Below, piece by piece: positions 25,341 to 37,655 of a stretch of 64,000 bases of DNA (the first letter of the stretch is position 1; each line of letters starts with the position of its first letter). The notes below the pieces were generated by a model. That model was not told the origin of the DNA. It ran no database searches and saw nothing but the letters and a program-made list of their open reading frames with translations. Source of the DNA: Elysia chlorotica (Eukaryota; Mollusca; Gastropoda; Plakobranchidae); contig RQTK01000308.1 of assembly GCA_003991915.1 (NCBI GenBank), positions 310,224 through 374,223 on the forward strand. The letters run 5' to 3'. The position numbers were made by a program, and so were the translations under genes.

Positions 25341-26582
25341 GTGTGAGTAACCAATCACGCTATCTTTCTTGGGGCCATGAACATCATAAAAAGTTCTTTA
25401 TTAAAAATCGTGAGTAGTTCAGCACGTGTCTACAGCAAGTGTTCCCCGTTGTTATAAGATCTTCAGACTATAAGGTAACTAAAATAGATATCCAGGACCA
25501 CCAAAATCAGCTTGTTCTTTATCTTACAACGAATCAAATTAAAAACACGACACCAGTCTTAGCACTATAATGATTATGTTACTTTATGTTAGATTATGAC
25601 ATCGCTGACAGCTGAGCTAATTATGGTAGGTTTGCGTCATTGTGCTTAGTTTATTGCGCTAATATAAATTAGATTGCTGTTAAGCTAATAGCTAAGCCGT
25701 TTAAGGACTTAAAAGTATGCGTCATCGATTCTCTAATAACATTTTTCTGATTTATTCCAAAACGGTGGTGTATCATCTCTGAATAGTTTACACCCTCTAG
25801 ATTTCAGTTACACTCGTTCTACTTTCTTTACTAACGTGTAGGTAGGACTTAAAATAAACAACGACCGGGCACGGCCTTGGACACCATATACCACCAACGT
25901 AATTCTAATCCCGTTAGGTACGTATATAATAATTGGCACACCAGGTAAGGCGATAAATCCCCACGAATCCATGAGATCTACCTGATCTCCAAGCCTGATG
26001 AGATATGTAGCGGACACTCATTGCCTAAATCAGATTAGATTCTGTCATTAGGACTAAGAAATGCGATAGTTGTGAATTACTGAAGGTGATTATAACGACG
26101 AGTTACGAAAGAAGTAAAGCATTTATCTGCGAAAGGGGACGTTAATAAGCTTCCATCTACACTTGTTGCGCTTTTGAAAAAAAATTCAAAAGTTTGTACT
26201 ATAACAGATTTATGACTAGACCATCAGTCCTAATGATTCCTTTATTTTACAATGCGCCTCCCAATCTCTACAGATTTTGTTTTGATGATTATTATGTACA
26301 GATAAAACCTTTTTATGCCGCTACCTCTAATTTTACCAGAACTGAATACAGAAACTTTTTTAATTTCACATCACGTGTTGTAGAGTGGCGAATAGGAGGT
26401 TAGAGGTTCACATCTCCGTTAAGAATACACAAGGAAATTGGACGATTAGTTGTCAAAGATTACTCTGATACTGTTTAAGTCAGCACAATATTTGCTCGCG
26501 ACTCAACCTTCTGTCTCTATCCCTGTGTAACTCTATTTCATTCCCTTTTTTCCTAATTCGTTTGAATTTGTGGCTCCGAGAG

Positions 26583-26597
26583 AGAAAAAAGGAACGG

Positions 26598-26641
<44 letters not shown>
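26583..26641 (+). repeat. (GA)n microsatellite
   Basis: GA run, pure from about 26605. Confidence 0.95.
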
Positions 26642-26644
<3 letters not shown>

Positions 26645-27567
26645 GATAACAGACAGAAAATCCATAGACACAGTCAGATAGACATTGACAGAAGAGGCAG
26701 TGACGCTGGGAAAAAGGAGGAAAAAAAAGAAAAGAAAGACGAATAAAGAAACTGACGGGTAATAAGGCGAAGTAGCAAGAGTTCGGCGAATGGCGGGAGA
26801 TTTTGTGCGTTGTAAGAAAAGTGGAAAATTGGGGACGAAAAACTGACATTGCTGAACACTGTTGTGAAAAAATGAAGACAGTGCCACTGCTCGAGAGCGT
26901 GTAGTAATAATGATTTAGACAAAGATGTCAACAATATACAGACTCGCGCATGAATATTCAAACACTTTAAACCAGAGAAATTGCAGCTATAACCCGGGCA
27001 AAAGAATTATTCCCCTAGCTGTGCCTATGAGTAAAGCGCTTCACAAATTGCAGAGGAACTAGAATAATCTCGAGCGGGGATATATTTGACCTTTCCCTCT
27101 CTTTGTTGTCGTTTTTTTGTCTTCTTTTTTCCCCTTTTTATTGTTTTATGGAGGAGTATTTCTTTTATTCATAGCTCCATTACAGATAAGAGTCTGAACG
27201 CTTTCTTTTTCTTATGGGACCAGTGAGCCTTATCCTCAGTTGTCTTTTCTTGTTTTGACAGACTGCAAACACTGATGTACAGTTTTTTGATAGCAGTAAT
27301 ACAACTTGGATACTTACAAAGTATTTAGCGCGTCATAATTATATCCTAATTGCATGCACTCATGGGTTACCTTCAATTGAGCTAAAAATGCATAGTCGCT
27401 TTTACACAACTTACGCTTGTTTAAGTCACTATGGTGAAATTCGTGGAGACTTTGATCCATCTCATCGATCTCATTTAAGACATCATAGTTGAAAAAATTA
27501 TTATTTAAGTTTTAAGTCCTCTTAGTTTCCGAGAGATTCCTATTAGTGGACAGGCATCACCCGGAAT

Positions 27568-27652
27568 ACGAGCTTCGGACCTCTTGTTCATTAGTCTAGA
27601 GAACTAACAGATTGATATAGCGGCACTCTACACTATCTACCAGCTAGTCAAC
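27568..27652 (-). repeat. tRNA-like SINE head
   Basis: Minus strand: A-box-like TAGCTGGTAGATAGTG and GTTAGTTCTCTAGAC precede a B-box-like GGTCCGAAGCTCG near 27570-27582. The head is decayed and may be compound. Confidence 0.35.
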
Positions 27653-28749
27653 CATTTATTCAAACACACCAAAATGTTAAGTTTAACTTCCCTAGGTTGG
27701 CAGAAGAATTATAAATGGAAACGAGGAATTCGGCTGAATTTGAAAGTGGCAAAACTACTTTCGTTCTTTTTCAATTAGAAAAAAAAATGGCTCTTTGTTG
27801 TCATTATTATACGCTTTGGACCCGTATCAAGCAGGCTTTGAGATTTGTGGGTGTTGAAATCAGGAAAACCAGAAAATATTCCCAGACATAATTATAGATC
27901 TACATGAATGTATAGGAGGTTATAAAAAGCTCTCAGAATCAGTGTAGAGTTGACAGTGGGTTCGTAGAATTGAGCATCAGCTACAAATTGGTTTTTAGGG
28001 AAAACCCTGATAGATTGTCTGGGAGGCGAGACGTGTTTGTTGTTTCTTTGTGTGAAGGTGGAGCTGGAGATTCATGGTATATTGGATTGTCCGGGCTAGC
28101 CCGCACTGAGAAAGCCAGTCTTCCAACGAGAACTGGGGCTGTTGGCTCGGGCTCAAAGCTATCCCGGTGTTTGACAAACTACCTGGGGGTTCTTTTAAGC
28201 AGGTTACCAGCGGATTCATGCGTCTGATTCTGAAATTGGCTTTCCAGAAAAAACTGACTGTAGTATAAAGGAGATTGAAATAAAAAAAGAAGGAATTGGA
28301 GTAAAAAGAGAGATTATGGTGACAGAAGAAAGGAAGATAAGAGACAGATGAGAGATAAAGGCAGAGAGAGATGTAGAGAGAGAGTGTGTGGATACCGACA
28401 GAAAAGACAGAGAAAGTCAAAGTGAAAGAGATAGACAGCCAGACATATAATTATTTGTAGAGAGAAAAGGAAAATTTGTAATATTGTTCTATTTCAATAT
28501 TTTGTAACTTTGCTTCCACTCTAATACAATAAACATGTATATATTTATTAAGATGAATGGTTTAATTTACTGCCCATTTTGCGCAAATGGTTCATCAAAA
28601 ATGAAACTGAGAGAGCAATATTGTTCTACCACTTTAGTGAAAATCCTGAGTTGATAGATTTACTATTTAATATTAATAGTGATAACATGGTTCATACTTT
28701 TGCTTATCAGTTAATGAAGCTGAGATATTTGCTTATCGGTATTATAAGA

Positions 28750-28815
28750 TAAACTGATACTTGAAACCCTCAGCAATGTTATCAATACCCAATGAGCTAA
28801 CTGCCCTCTCCACAC
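28750..28815 (-). repeat. tRNA-like SINE head
   Basis: Minus strand GCAGTTAGCTCATTGGGTA (A-box region) is followed by GGGTTTCAAGTATCA (B-box region) at roughly tRNA spacing. Confidence 0.45.
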
Positions 28816-29074
28816 GTCACACAAGTCTAGTACTTTACCAAAGAAATTAAAAAGGCTTAAAAATTATGTACTTTACCCATGAACCATCTAGCGGCCTCAG
28901 GGTCGGCATCTAAAATAATTACAAGTAGTGGACTTTCTAATACATCACCATACTACTCACGTAATTGCTTTTTTTCCCACAACCATACTATAGACCCTAC
29001 TCTGATATTTCGCAGTCTTTGATTACATATAAGGAGTTAACATTTCCAATAGAGCCATTTTACAGGGACGAGAA

Positions 29075-29146
29075 GCGCCAGCTGATATTCAAACCTGAGA
29101 CCTTTAGTTTGTCTGTTCAGTGCACTTACCGAGAGAGCTGCCTGCC
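29075..29146 (-). repeat. tRNA-like SINE head
   Basis: Minus strand GCAGCTCTCTCGGTAAGTGC (A-box region) is followed by CAGGTTTGAATATC (B-box region). Spacing is tRNA-like. Confidence 0.45.
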
Positions 29147-29289
29147 GACCCACTCCGAGATACCGTAAAGACAAACTGCATTCTGGAAAGGTTAATACTA
29201 CTCAAATACTGCTGATGCTTAGCGAGAGGATACCAGGGCTTTGTAAATACGTGTACAGAATACTAAGAGGCCCAGGATCAATAAACTGG

Positions 29290-29505
29290 ATGAGGCCGGA
29301 CAAGGTAATTTTGTAGTAGAGCGTGCGGTTTCCAATCAGATGGCATGGGTTCGGCTTCAAATTAGTCCCGTCTAATCGGCGTCAGCATAATGTGCAATTG
29401 TGACCAAAATGTTTTGTAATCCCCGCTACATCTCGATCTGGCTTCAATGGCTTGTCGCTGTCAAAATTAACCTCAGGAATTTAGGCGACGTTAAACAAAG
29501 ATAGA
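29290..29505 (+). mobile_element. Second SINE-like type
   Basis: A B-box-like GGGTTCGGCTTCAAA occurs near 29347. Farther on there is taatccccgctacatctcg and an ending ggcgacgttaaacaaag. This gacgttaaacaa ending resembles the ending of the copy at 8470 and is a plausible LINE-derived tail. The body differs from the first type. Confidence 0.45.
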
Positions 29506-29589
29506 GCAATACAAGGAAGGAGAGATAGGAAAAGACACAGATAGAGTACGAGAGAAAAAGTTAGTAAGTGAGTGGGGGAGAATGATATA

Positions 29590-29603
29590 GTGTGTGTGTG
29601 TGT

Positions 29604-29645
<42 letters not shown>
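29590..29645 (+). repeat. (TG)n(GA)n compound microsatellite
   Basis: Short TG run followed by about 20 GA units. Confidence 0.95.
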
Positions 29646-29650
<5 letters not shown>

Positions 29651-30429
29651 TTTTCTAAAAGAAACCAAAGGATTCCACAGCATGTGTAAAAATCGATAAA
29701 AGTGAAAATTTAAAAACTCATCCCTGGGAAATCGTCTTAATATAAATAAAAAAACGTACAGTTCCATTCATGAGATTTTATTTCAAATGCGATTTGAACA
29801 AAATGGGCTTCAGAGCTTCCGTAGGATCCAAGTTTGCTGTGAAACGTTGCGGAATAGATGAGTTTGCAATGGTAAAGACTGGTTTTATGTTTCACTGTGG
29901 AGCCTATGTGTGTAGCTAGCTAGACATAAAATATTTCCAATATCCTTTGCCACGACGGCTTTTCCATCAGACTTTTATTTGTTCTTTTTGTCCGTATGAG
30001 AGAAGATTGCATAAATCGATAACCCACTAGAGTTTGATGATTTGCCTCACTCGAGTTTCCATTAATGGCCGCACTATTTGTTTTGAAGCAACGTTTTACC
30101 CGCTTTATTTTTAACGGTTTTGTTATTGACATTCTTCAATGTTGCGGAAAGTTCCAATTACGAAACATATTTTTCCCTGTTTTATCATTTATTTCACTGC
30201 GCCTTTTTGAGTTCTTTTATATACATTTCAGATTAGCCATACTTTGCATGTTTTTATTTTATTACCTCTAATTACATTTTTACCTGTTTTATGTTTACAG
30301 CACTTAACTGGGGCCCTTTTCAAAATTATTAATCGTTACAATCATATTCAAATAAAAAAGATTAGTGGTTCAAAAAAAAGGAAAGAGAGTGAGATAGAAA
30401 GTTAAAGACTAAAAGTTAGAGAAAGAAGA

Positions 30430-30612
30430 TATTGAGAGAGAGAGATAGAGAGAGAGAGAGGGAGAGCAAGAGAGAGAATTGATGGAAGAAGAGAGGGAAT
30501 TGATGGAAGAAGAGAGTGAATCAACAGAGACCAACAGAAAGCGAGTGAGTGAAGAAGAGACAGACCGTGAGAGAGAGAGAGAGAGATAAAGATAGAGATA
30601 GAGAGAGAGCCA
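30430..30612 (+). repeat. Imperfect purine tract
   Basis: GA-rich with a small internal duplication of gaattgatggaagaagagag. Confidence 0.85.
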
Positions 30613-31674
30613 ATGTGTGTGTATGTTGCTCGTGGTAATCCCGATTAAATTATTTCAAAATCTTGTTCTTATTTTTTTATTTCATATTGATCTTAAAGGC
30701 TTCTATAACCATATTTTCAATGCATGCTGGGTAATGCTCTACTCCTAGACAAACCAAAGAGAATGGGCGAGCGAGCCATACAGCGTGTAAATGTCTTCCC
30801 TAAGCTGAAAACAATGTAGACCTTTATTTGCGCCGAAGTAAACCTCTTGTTCACTCAACCAAAAAGAGCTATACAAAACTTAGTGATATTTGAGCTAACT
30901 CTTTCTCCGGTGGTGTACAGGCCCAGAAAGAAAGCAACGATCTTCAATATGCGGTATGCTTTGGGGATAAAATATGGTTACAATTTTTTTTTTCATTCGC
31001 TGATAGTAAAGGTTATATCGACTGTGCTCATTTTTAGGGGATTAAGTTAATGAAAGATAGTGTTGGGTTTATAATTATAGATCAAAAAGTATATAAATAG
31101 ACATCAGGTTATCTAAATGCACCTATTTTCAGACGGTATATTTTTAGAAAACAGCATTCTTGGCTCGAAAAATGAACCTAGAATACAATTCTTAAAATGG
31201 ACGATTTTTTGTCCAAATAAAATTAATACGTCTACAGGTAATGCAGTTGTTTGGTGTGATTTTTAGATAGAGTTGGGTATGCATTCGAGAAGGTATGCGT
31301 TGTTCATTCTCCACGGCTGGCCCTCTGCAATTTTTTAAATGATTTAAAACTACTGCAACAAGTGTAGAACTAAAAAGTTCAAACACCAACTTCTAGCTCT
31401 TTTCTATTAATCATACAGACATACTCCTGAGGACCATTAAATTAAAATACTAAAACTAACCATTATAATTATCTATACATTATCTAAACTTTTCCCGCAA
31501 GACATGATTCACGTATATCGCATACGTCACCTATCTACTGAGGAAATATTTTTAGCGCATTAATTTTGTTGTTTTCAGATAAAAAGTAATAAATAAACAC
31601 GAGTGTAAACTTGATTAGAACAAAGCAACAGTGAAGACGAAACAGAAAAAAGGCAAGACGAGACAAATCACATG

Positions 31675-31740
31675 GACAAAGCTCGAACCAGGAACCATAT
31701 TGCGCCACCCAACGCTCTTGCCAAGACAAGAGTACGCGTG
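31675..31740 (-). repeat. tRNA-like SINE head
   Basis: Minus strand CTTGGCAAGAGCGTTGGG (A-box region) is followed by CCTGGTTCGAGCTT, a good B-box. Confidence 0.5.
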
Positions 31741-32250
31741 ATTATGAATGAAAACTATCCTCCATTTTCTCAGATTTTTTGTACCCCATGCATACTTAGA
31801 GAGTTCCGGATAAGTATCTTAGCCAAAGCCTAACCACATCTAGTAGGTCTACCTGTTTCATAATTTAAAAAGCCAAAAGAACGAAAAGGAAATAAAAAGA
31901 GAAAACAGAGTACGAGTCTTATCGTCGTTTAACGTGATGCAAGTTTTAATCGGCCGTTTTAATTTTCTAAAGTGAAGATTTTTTTTCAACAAATGAATAG
32001 TATTTACATAGATGCGTTTTATAGCCATCAATCTGGGCCAGCCGCTAATGGGCTTTTTTTCACATTCTGCGTGATTGATTAATACTTCCTATCTAATTTC
32101 CACACAAAAAAGATTTAACTTATACAAATTAATCAATGCACGTTGCAGTCATATTTGTGAAAATCGGCGTATTCTTTTGTATTAATTTTATATTTTCTTT
32201 TGTTTTTGTTTTTTATTTGTTATAAGTCAAAATATATTAAACTATGTAAA

Positions 32251-32600
32251 ATCCTCTAAGGGAGTAGGGAGCTAGCGGAGACTAGGATTAGATCTAGAGC
32301 CTGTCCGTCTATCGGGCCAGACCATAATTAATCATCAATATTTGAGAAGGGAGGTAACCCCCTAGAGTCAATAGCTTATCGTCGGTGGTCGGGACTGAGC
32401 ACCAGATAATGTGGAGAGTGCGCCGGCTTGACCAGGTCTCTAATTACTGGCTCTGGGGGCAGCATCACTCAGATTAGAGCCTGTGGCATTATTCCTTTGC
32501 CCGAGACACGGGAGCGCCGGGAGCTAGGTCAGTCAGTGCCTTTGGACCGATGGACAGAAGATTTATTTACCACAGCTGTCGATATTTAGTTGGATCAAGT
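32251..32600. promoter_or_regulatory. Candidate intronic enhancer island
   Basis: A GC-richer, complex-sequence segment within AT-rich intron, with clustered transcription-factor-like words. These are TAATTAAT (homeodomain type), an overlapping ATTTATTTAC (forkhead-like), ACCACA (Runx-like) and CAGCTG (E-box) at 32561-32578, and AGATAATG (GATA-like). No coding frame. Enhancer function is an inference from composition and motif clustering only. Confidence 0.25.
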
Positions 32601-32774
32601 CAGTCCAAGAACCTTAACTTCAACTTATTTATTTGTGTTTTATGATTATATAGTCCAAACCTGTTTGTGACACATAATCAATAAGCTACAGGTTCGAAGG
32701 TATTGTAACAGCAAGCGCCTGATTAGTATTTTGGCACATATAATTTGGGGAGAATCCCCTGCGGAGATGGGATC

Positions 32775-32846
32775 ACAAGCGGAGATTGGAACCCTGAACC
32801 TGCTTTTTCTAAGTCTATAGAACTACCGACTGAACCATTTGGTCCT
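32775..32846 (-). repeat. tRNA-like SINE head
   Basis: Minus strand AAATGGTTCAGTCGGTAG (A-box region) and CAGGGTTCCAATCTC (B-box region) sit at tRNA-like spacing. Confidence 0.5.
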
Positions 32847-33139
32847 TCTGTTTTAACAGTACTACTTTTAGAACCGTACGTAAAGATAATCATCACATGT
32901 TTTTTCCCTGCCCGAAACTCTTAAATGTCAGGATCATTATCTTCAACATAATTATAGGCTTTTACAAGCAGCCACAAGGTATAGGTCACTATCTTTTTTT
33001 ATATTGACATATGACTGGCCGACTTTTTTCATACGACCATCTCCTTGTATTTAGGAGCACATTGTATTTTCGGACTCTCCTCATTTTCTGTCTCAGCCTG
33101 TCAAAGTATAATGACACCAATACAAACAGTTTCGTACAA

Positions 33140-33222
33140 GGCGATGATCTCGGTATTCAAATCCTTGACCTCCTGATTGAAATTCATGCACTCCACCGAC
33201 TAAGTTACCTCGCTCCTTCCAA
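33140..33222 (-). repeat. tRNA-like SINE head
   Basis: Minus strand GGTAACTTAGTCGGTGGAGT (A-box region) and AAGGATTTGAATACC (B-box region) sit at tRNA-like spacing. It lies only about 300 bases from the head at 32775, in the same orientation. Confidence 0.5.
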
Positions 33223-33299
33223 GTTCGACAATTAGTTCAACAAAAAGTTGCCCGAGTTGTTTGAAACATGATCTGGTGTGCTGTAATAATTATTTTGAG

Positions 33300-33370
33300 T
33301 AGAATTACGTGAGTCAGCCTTGCGTCAGGTCAGGCCTGAGAACAGGAACGAGCGGCCGCTTATTATCTTA
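33300..33370. promoter_or_regulatory. Candidate regulatory segment with AP-1-like site
   Basis: TGAGTCA at 33310-33316 matches the AP-1 consensus. AGGTCAGGCCTGA nearby resembles a nuclear-receptor half site. GCGGCCGC at 33352 is a rare GC octamer here. Function is unproven. Confidence 0.2.
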
Positions 33371-33639
33371 GCCTGCATCTCTGGCTGACCTTTACAGAGA
33401 GAGACAATACATACCACACATCGATTTCATAAACAGTTTAAAGGACAATGAACTTTAACTACAGGTCACATCTACATACCAATAATTACATACTGCTTCG
33501 GAGGGGGTGTTCTTTCATAAACAATTATCTGACAAGGAAGGAAACGTAATAAAGAGGTACAAAATAGTTGAAAGACGACGATATAAACTGCTTATTCAGT
33601 GAAACAGATGGTTAAAAAAAGGAAAGAGAGTTAAAGAGA

Positions 33640-33644
33640 GAGAA

Positions 33645-33742
<98 letters not shown>

Positions 33743-33758
33743 GAGAGAGAGAGAGAGA

Positions 33759-33843
<85 letters not shown>
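33640..33843 (+). repeat. Long (GA)n microsatellite
   Basis: About 200 bases of almost pure GA, the longest dinucleotide tract in the window. Confidence 0.95.
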
Positions 33844-33846
<3 letters not shown>

Positions 33847-34227
33847 TAATGGGTGGAGGGGAGAGATGACTACAGCCAGCGTGATCCATATTCATCAAGA
33901 TGTCCATATTCATGAAAATCAGCCATGAATCCCAGATGTCCATTGGACCACAAATAAGCCGTGAAGTATCTTCAATGTCAACGCTCCTTTCCAATCACCC
34001 CCCACCCCGGCCCGTACACACACATAAACACACACAGCATTTCTCCAACCCCCCTATCCCGCTCTGCCCTCTTTATTACAGTATTTAAAGTTCGCCATCC
34101 CTGTCGCGCTTCTCATTATTTTTTTACATAACTCTCCTTCTCTGGAGGATCGAAGCCCATCACAAAACGCATGCGAGTAGTGTGTGGTAAATCTGAATAA
34201 TCTGCTCAAGACAATCATTACGTGAGT

Positions 34228-34270
34228 TCAGTCCGCACGTCACGACCTGGGTCATGACGTCACGGACAGT
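34228..34270. promoter_or_regulatory. Candidate CRE cluster
   Basis: TGACGTCA at 34255-34262 is a full palindromic cAMP-response element. ACGTCACG a few bases upstream is a half-site. Chance occurrence of one full site in 64 kb is quite possible; the adjacent half-site makes it slightly more interesting. Confidence 0.25.
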
Positions 34271-34914
34271 TCCAATAATTATTGTCTCAAAGGACGTATC
34301 CCATAGAGGAAAAGCACGTTCATTTCTAGAAGTACAAGCAATCAATACGGTGGCTTTGTACGTGAAGATCATTTCTTCAAAATATAATTCAACCACACAC
34401 TGTACATGATGTTATGGCATTTGGCGGAAGGACTGATTAAGTAGTGTGCTACTACGGAACTACTAGGAACGCTTAGCAGTGGTTAGGTATAGTCTTTAGT
34501 TGACAATGATTCTTAAAATATGATTGGCCTTCGGGGGAACAGAATCGTTGACTTATAGATTCCTCAGAAACTGACCAACAAGAAAAGAGATTAGTATACG
34601 TTTTGGGCCAAGGTCAGAGTGGCTAGTTTATCATTGGGCCCTCGCGTGAGAAACAGCGATCAGCATTGTCCTCGTTTTGTACCACACCACACGGCTGTGA
34701 ACAGCCCACCCCAACCATAAGTCTTCCTCTTTCTCCAAATATCAGAACTGTTTTACTCTCCTCTTTTCGTCTCATCCCAGGCAGTCCAGACTCCCAGAAT
34801 GTCCCTGTGGGTCAGTGGGGGTGAGGAATGACCGTACATTTGTTGGGGATTTTGCGTCGTACTTTTTATTAGTTTTAAACATAATTATTCCTTTCCGAAG
34901 ACGAGGGAAAACCA

Positions 34915-34985
34915 CGGCTCCATCTGATTTTCAAATTTTGGGCCTACTGCTCCTCTGACTGACTGAGCTATCGGCGCCTCATCAC
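34915..34985 (-). repeat. tRNA-like SINE head
   Basis: Minus strand GCCGATAGCTCAGTCAGTCA is a strong tRNA 5' half. The expected B-box has decayed to AAAATTTGAAAATC. Confidence 0.45.
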
Positions 34986-35234
34986 TTCCTTCTGGTTTTC
35001 AACACCTCATTTCACCCTTACTAACCTCCATCTCTCACATTCCGTGTATCCCCATCCTCTACTCCCTATTTCCTATACTCCCATACCCTACTCCCCGTTC
35101 CAAAAATCGCAAAATAATTCGGTTTCGCATCCCATTACTTACTCCCTATTCACCAAATCGCAAATCTACTCGCCCCACCCCACCCTACCCTCTCCTTTAC
35201 CGTGCCATCTGCCAACCCCCCCTTCCCCCAGCAC

Positions 35235-35520
35235 CCGCTCCAGTTGTCGGATTGAGTGCCCATAGCGCCGGGGTCAGTCCGTACAAGTCATCGCCAGACC
35301 TCTGGTATTGATGTCTCGCCGCGGCGCCTACAGATGGGTTCGTCTGGACTCATTCAGTACAGACTTTGCGATCAATGGCATCATGACAGATGACGTAGAT
35401 ATGCCCGTCAGTAGTAGATCACTGTCGGTGCACGTCAATCTTAAACTTAAAAAGCCACTGTCCACCTGCTACCATTGTTTTCATTAATTAAATCTAATTA
35501 CAAGCAGACGGTGACACATA
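35235..35520. promoter_or_regulatory. Candidate intronic enhancer island
   Basis: A GC-richer non-repetitive block follows a (C/T)-rich stretch. CATTGTT (SOX-like) at 35473-35479 is immediately followed by TTCATTAATTAAAT and TCTAATTAC (homeodomain/POU-like). No coding frame is recognised across the block. Function is inferred. Confidence 0.25.
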
Positions 35521-35994
35521 TAACGCCTGCTTCATTCGTCACCGTTCTAGACCAGGTTCCGAGAACGCATGGTCAGTAGTATCGATCTGTGTGTTTGCCT
35601 TGTCCGGACCAGTGACCGTTACACTCTAGCCTGGGGCGGCATGGCTCAGGGTGTACCAGTCCTATCAACGCCAGCACCCACTTACCAGTTACAGCCTGTT
35701 TTTTCGGCAAAAAAAGCCCTGATTGTTTACGTTATTAGATCTATTGTTTTTATCTAACTGTATTGGTCATTTGTTGTTGGGTGTTGCCCTTTTAAAAGTA
35801 GAATCACCAAGCAACCAATCTAGTAACAACACAATTTCAGTTACAAGTTGTTTTTGTGCATAGGCGACAGACAGTTATATTATGTTTTTGTTTTTTTTTA
35901 CAAAGAGCCTTAGGCGACGGTTGTTATGGTTATGAATCTCATCAGAGGAGAATGGAAGGGTGTGGTTAATATCAGAAGAAAAGAAAAGAAAAGG

Positions 35995-36075
35995 GAGAGA
36001 AAGATTTTAAGAGAGAGAGAGCGGGAGGGGGAAGGGAAGAGAGAGAGATAGGGAGAGAGAGGAAGGGAGAGAAGT
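35995..36075 (+). repeat. Imperfect (GA)n tract
   Basis: Purine-rich GA/GGGA repeats. Confidence 0.85.
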
Positions 36076-37204
36076 AGGTACAAGGGACAAAGACATAATG
36101 GGAAAGGGGAAGAAGAGGGAGAAAAGAAAGGAAAAAAAAAAGATAGGGCTCTGTGAGTGATACGCTACTCTTGGCGTGACAAGGGCGTACAGGAGAATTT
36201 GGCATGTTGAAAGACGTTAATGTCCTTCATGAGGGAAAACGTTGACAAAATGTGTGAATGAGTGCACAATAGTTTTGTATGACATGCATATAGGGTGTCA
36301 CAAACGGCATTAAGAACGTTCTCTGCCGGCTTTGGCGGTAGGAAGGTAAAAATGCGGCTTGAATAGGAAATAAAGTAAACCTATCGGTATACACAATTAC
36401 ATACATACACATACATAGGCTGCCTTTATTGATAACGATAACGTTAAGTGGAAAAGTAAAAAAATAATAATAACGTGGCATAAAGGTCCATCGAAAAAAC
36501 TTCTACATAATTATGTGGCAATTTTGTTCGTAAGTCTGAAGATATAGAATCATCTGGCACCGACGTTCTGCGCACAAGCCAGCCCACCAACAACTAAGTT
36601 ATTATACCTGATGGTTTGTTGTTTCGCTTTTTAACGTCCATCACCAGCAAAAAAACAGGCTTTCTTGGGGACAGGTCCAAAAACGAATTACTTTTTTTCC
36701 GTTACGCCACATAAAAACAAAGATGCCTAGGTCGTTTAAAACATCTAAGGGCTCTAATAAACACCGGCTTTGGACTATGCCAAGGTATTGGCACATTTTA
36801 AGATCGTTGTTTCGTTCGATCTTTATTTTCTCACGAATGATTGGCTGTCAGGAGGGCAACCATCTTGTTTCCTGGGCGTGACCTAATACATTTTGTCACG
36901 CATTCACTCGCTCTATATCTGTCTCTCTGTCTGCCTCATTCACCGTTTTCAGCCCTCTCGCTTGATCTTCTTATCTCTCCTTCGAACTATTTCTAACTCA
37001 CACACTCCACCTCTCTCATTTGTCAAACATAACTCAGTCCACACATCTCTGCATCATTGATTTATATGCATACATTTCTCCCTTTTTTAAAAATCTGTTT
37101 ATCCTTCTAGCTACCTCTTTTGGCTTACTCTATGTATCTATATATCGCGATTGGCGAGCTTATAGAAGTCCAGATTAATAGTTGCCTCTTTAAGTCCCTT
37201 GAAC

Positions 37205-37310
37205 AGTAATAAATACAGCCTCTTCATCCTCTCATGTAAATTCCATGTCAGTTTCCTCATCTTCTCATGTAAACTCCATGTCAGTTTCCTCATCTTCTCA
37301 TGTCAAAAAA
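37205..37310 (+). repeat. 33 bp tandem repeat, about 2.5 copies
   Basis: The unit tcatcttctcatgtaaactc plus catgtcagtttcc occurs twice and a third copy is partial (tcatcttctcatgtc). Confidence 0.85.
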
Positions 37311-37655
37311 TTAATGTGACAACCACTTTAACGACTAAAATGATAGACATAAGCCTTACTAAATATGTTATTTTTGAAAATTCTTTTGGCGTCACTCACA
37401 CGAGACGCTCTTGTACACTTTCAACCAACGCGCCCAAAACACATTTAATCACGATGCCTTACAATATCTTAATTCTATAAACCTGGTGGATGTAAAAAAT
37501 TCACACCAAAATTGGCTGAATTACTCTAGTGAAATGTTGGCCTCCTCACCCCTCTCTTGTAGATTCCATGTGGGTTCTCTAATCTCCTCATGCTACATTG
37601 ACAACTACTAAAGCGGCTAAAATGATAGACCTTAGGCTTATTAAATCTGTTCATT
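37300..37655 (+). repeat. Diverged segmental duplication, offset about 281 bp
   Basis: The stretch around 37320-37370 (aacgactaaaatgatagaca and following) recurs at about 37601-37650 (cggctaaaatgatagacctt and following). The preceding part of the second copy resembles the 33 bp repeat block. Confidence 0.65.

Noticed and set aside
33596..33994. 132-codon minus-strand frame
   Set aside because: Mostly Ser-Leu from the 200 bp (GA)n tract; the unique part is short and contains a small local repeat (ccatattcat).
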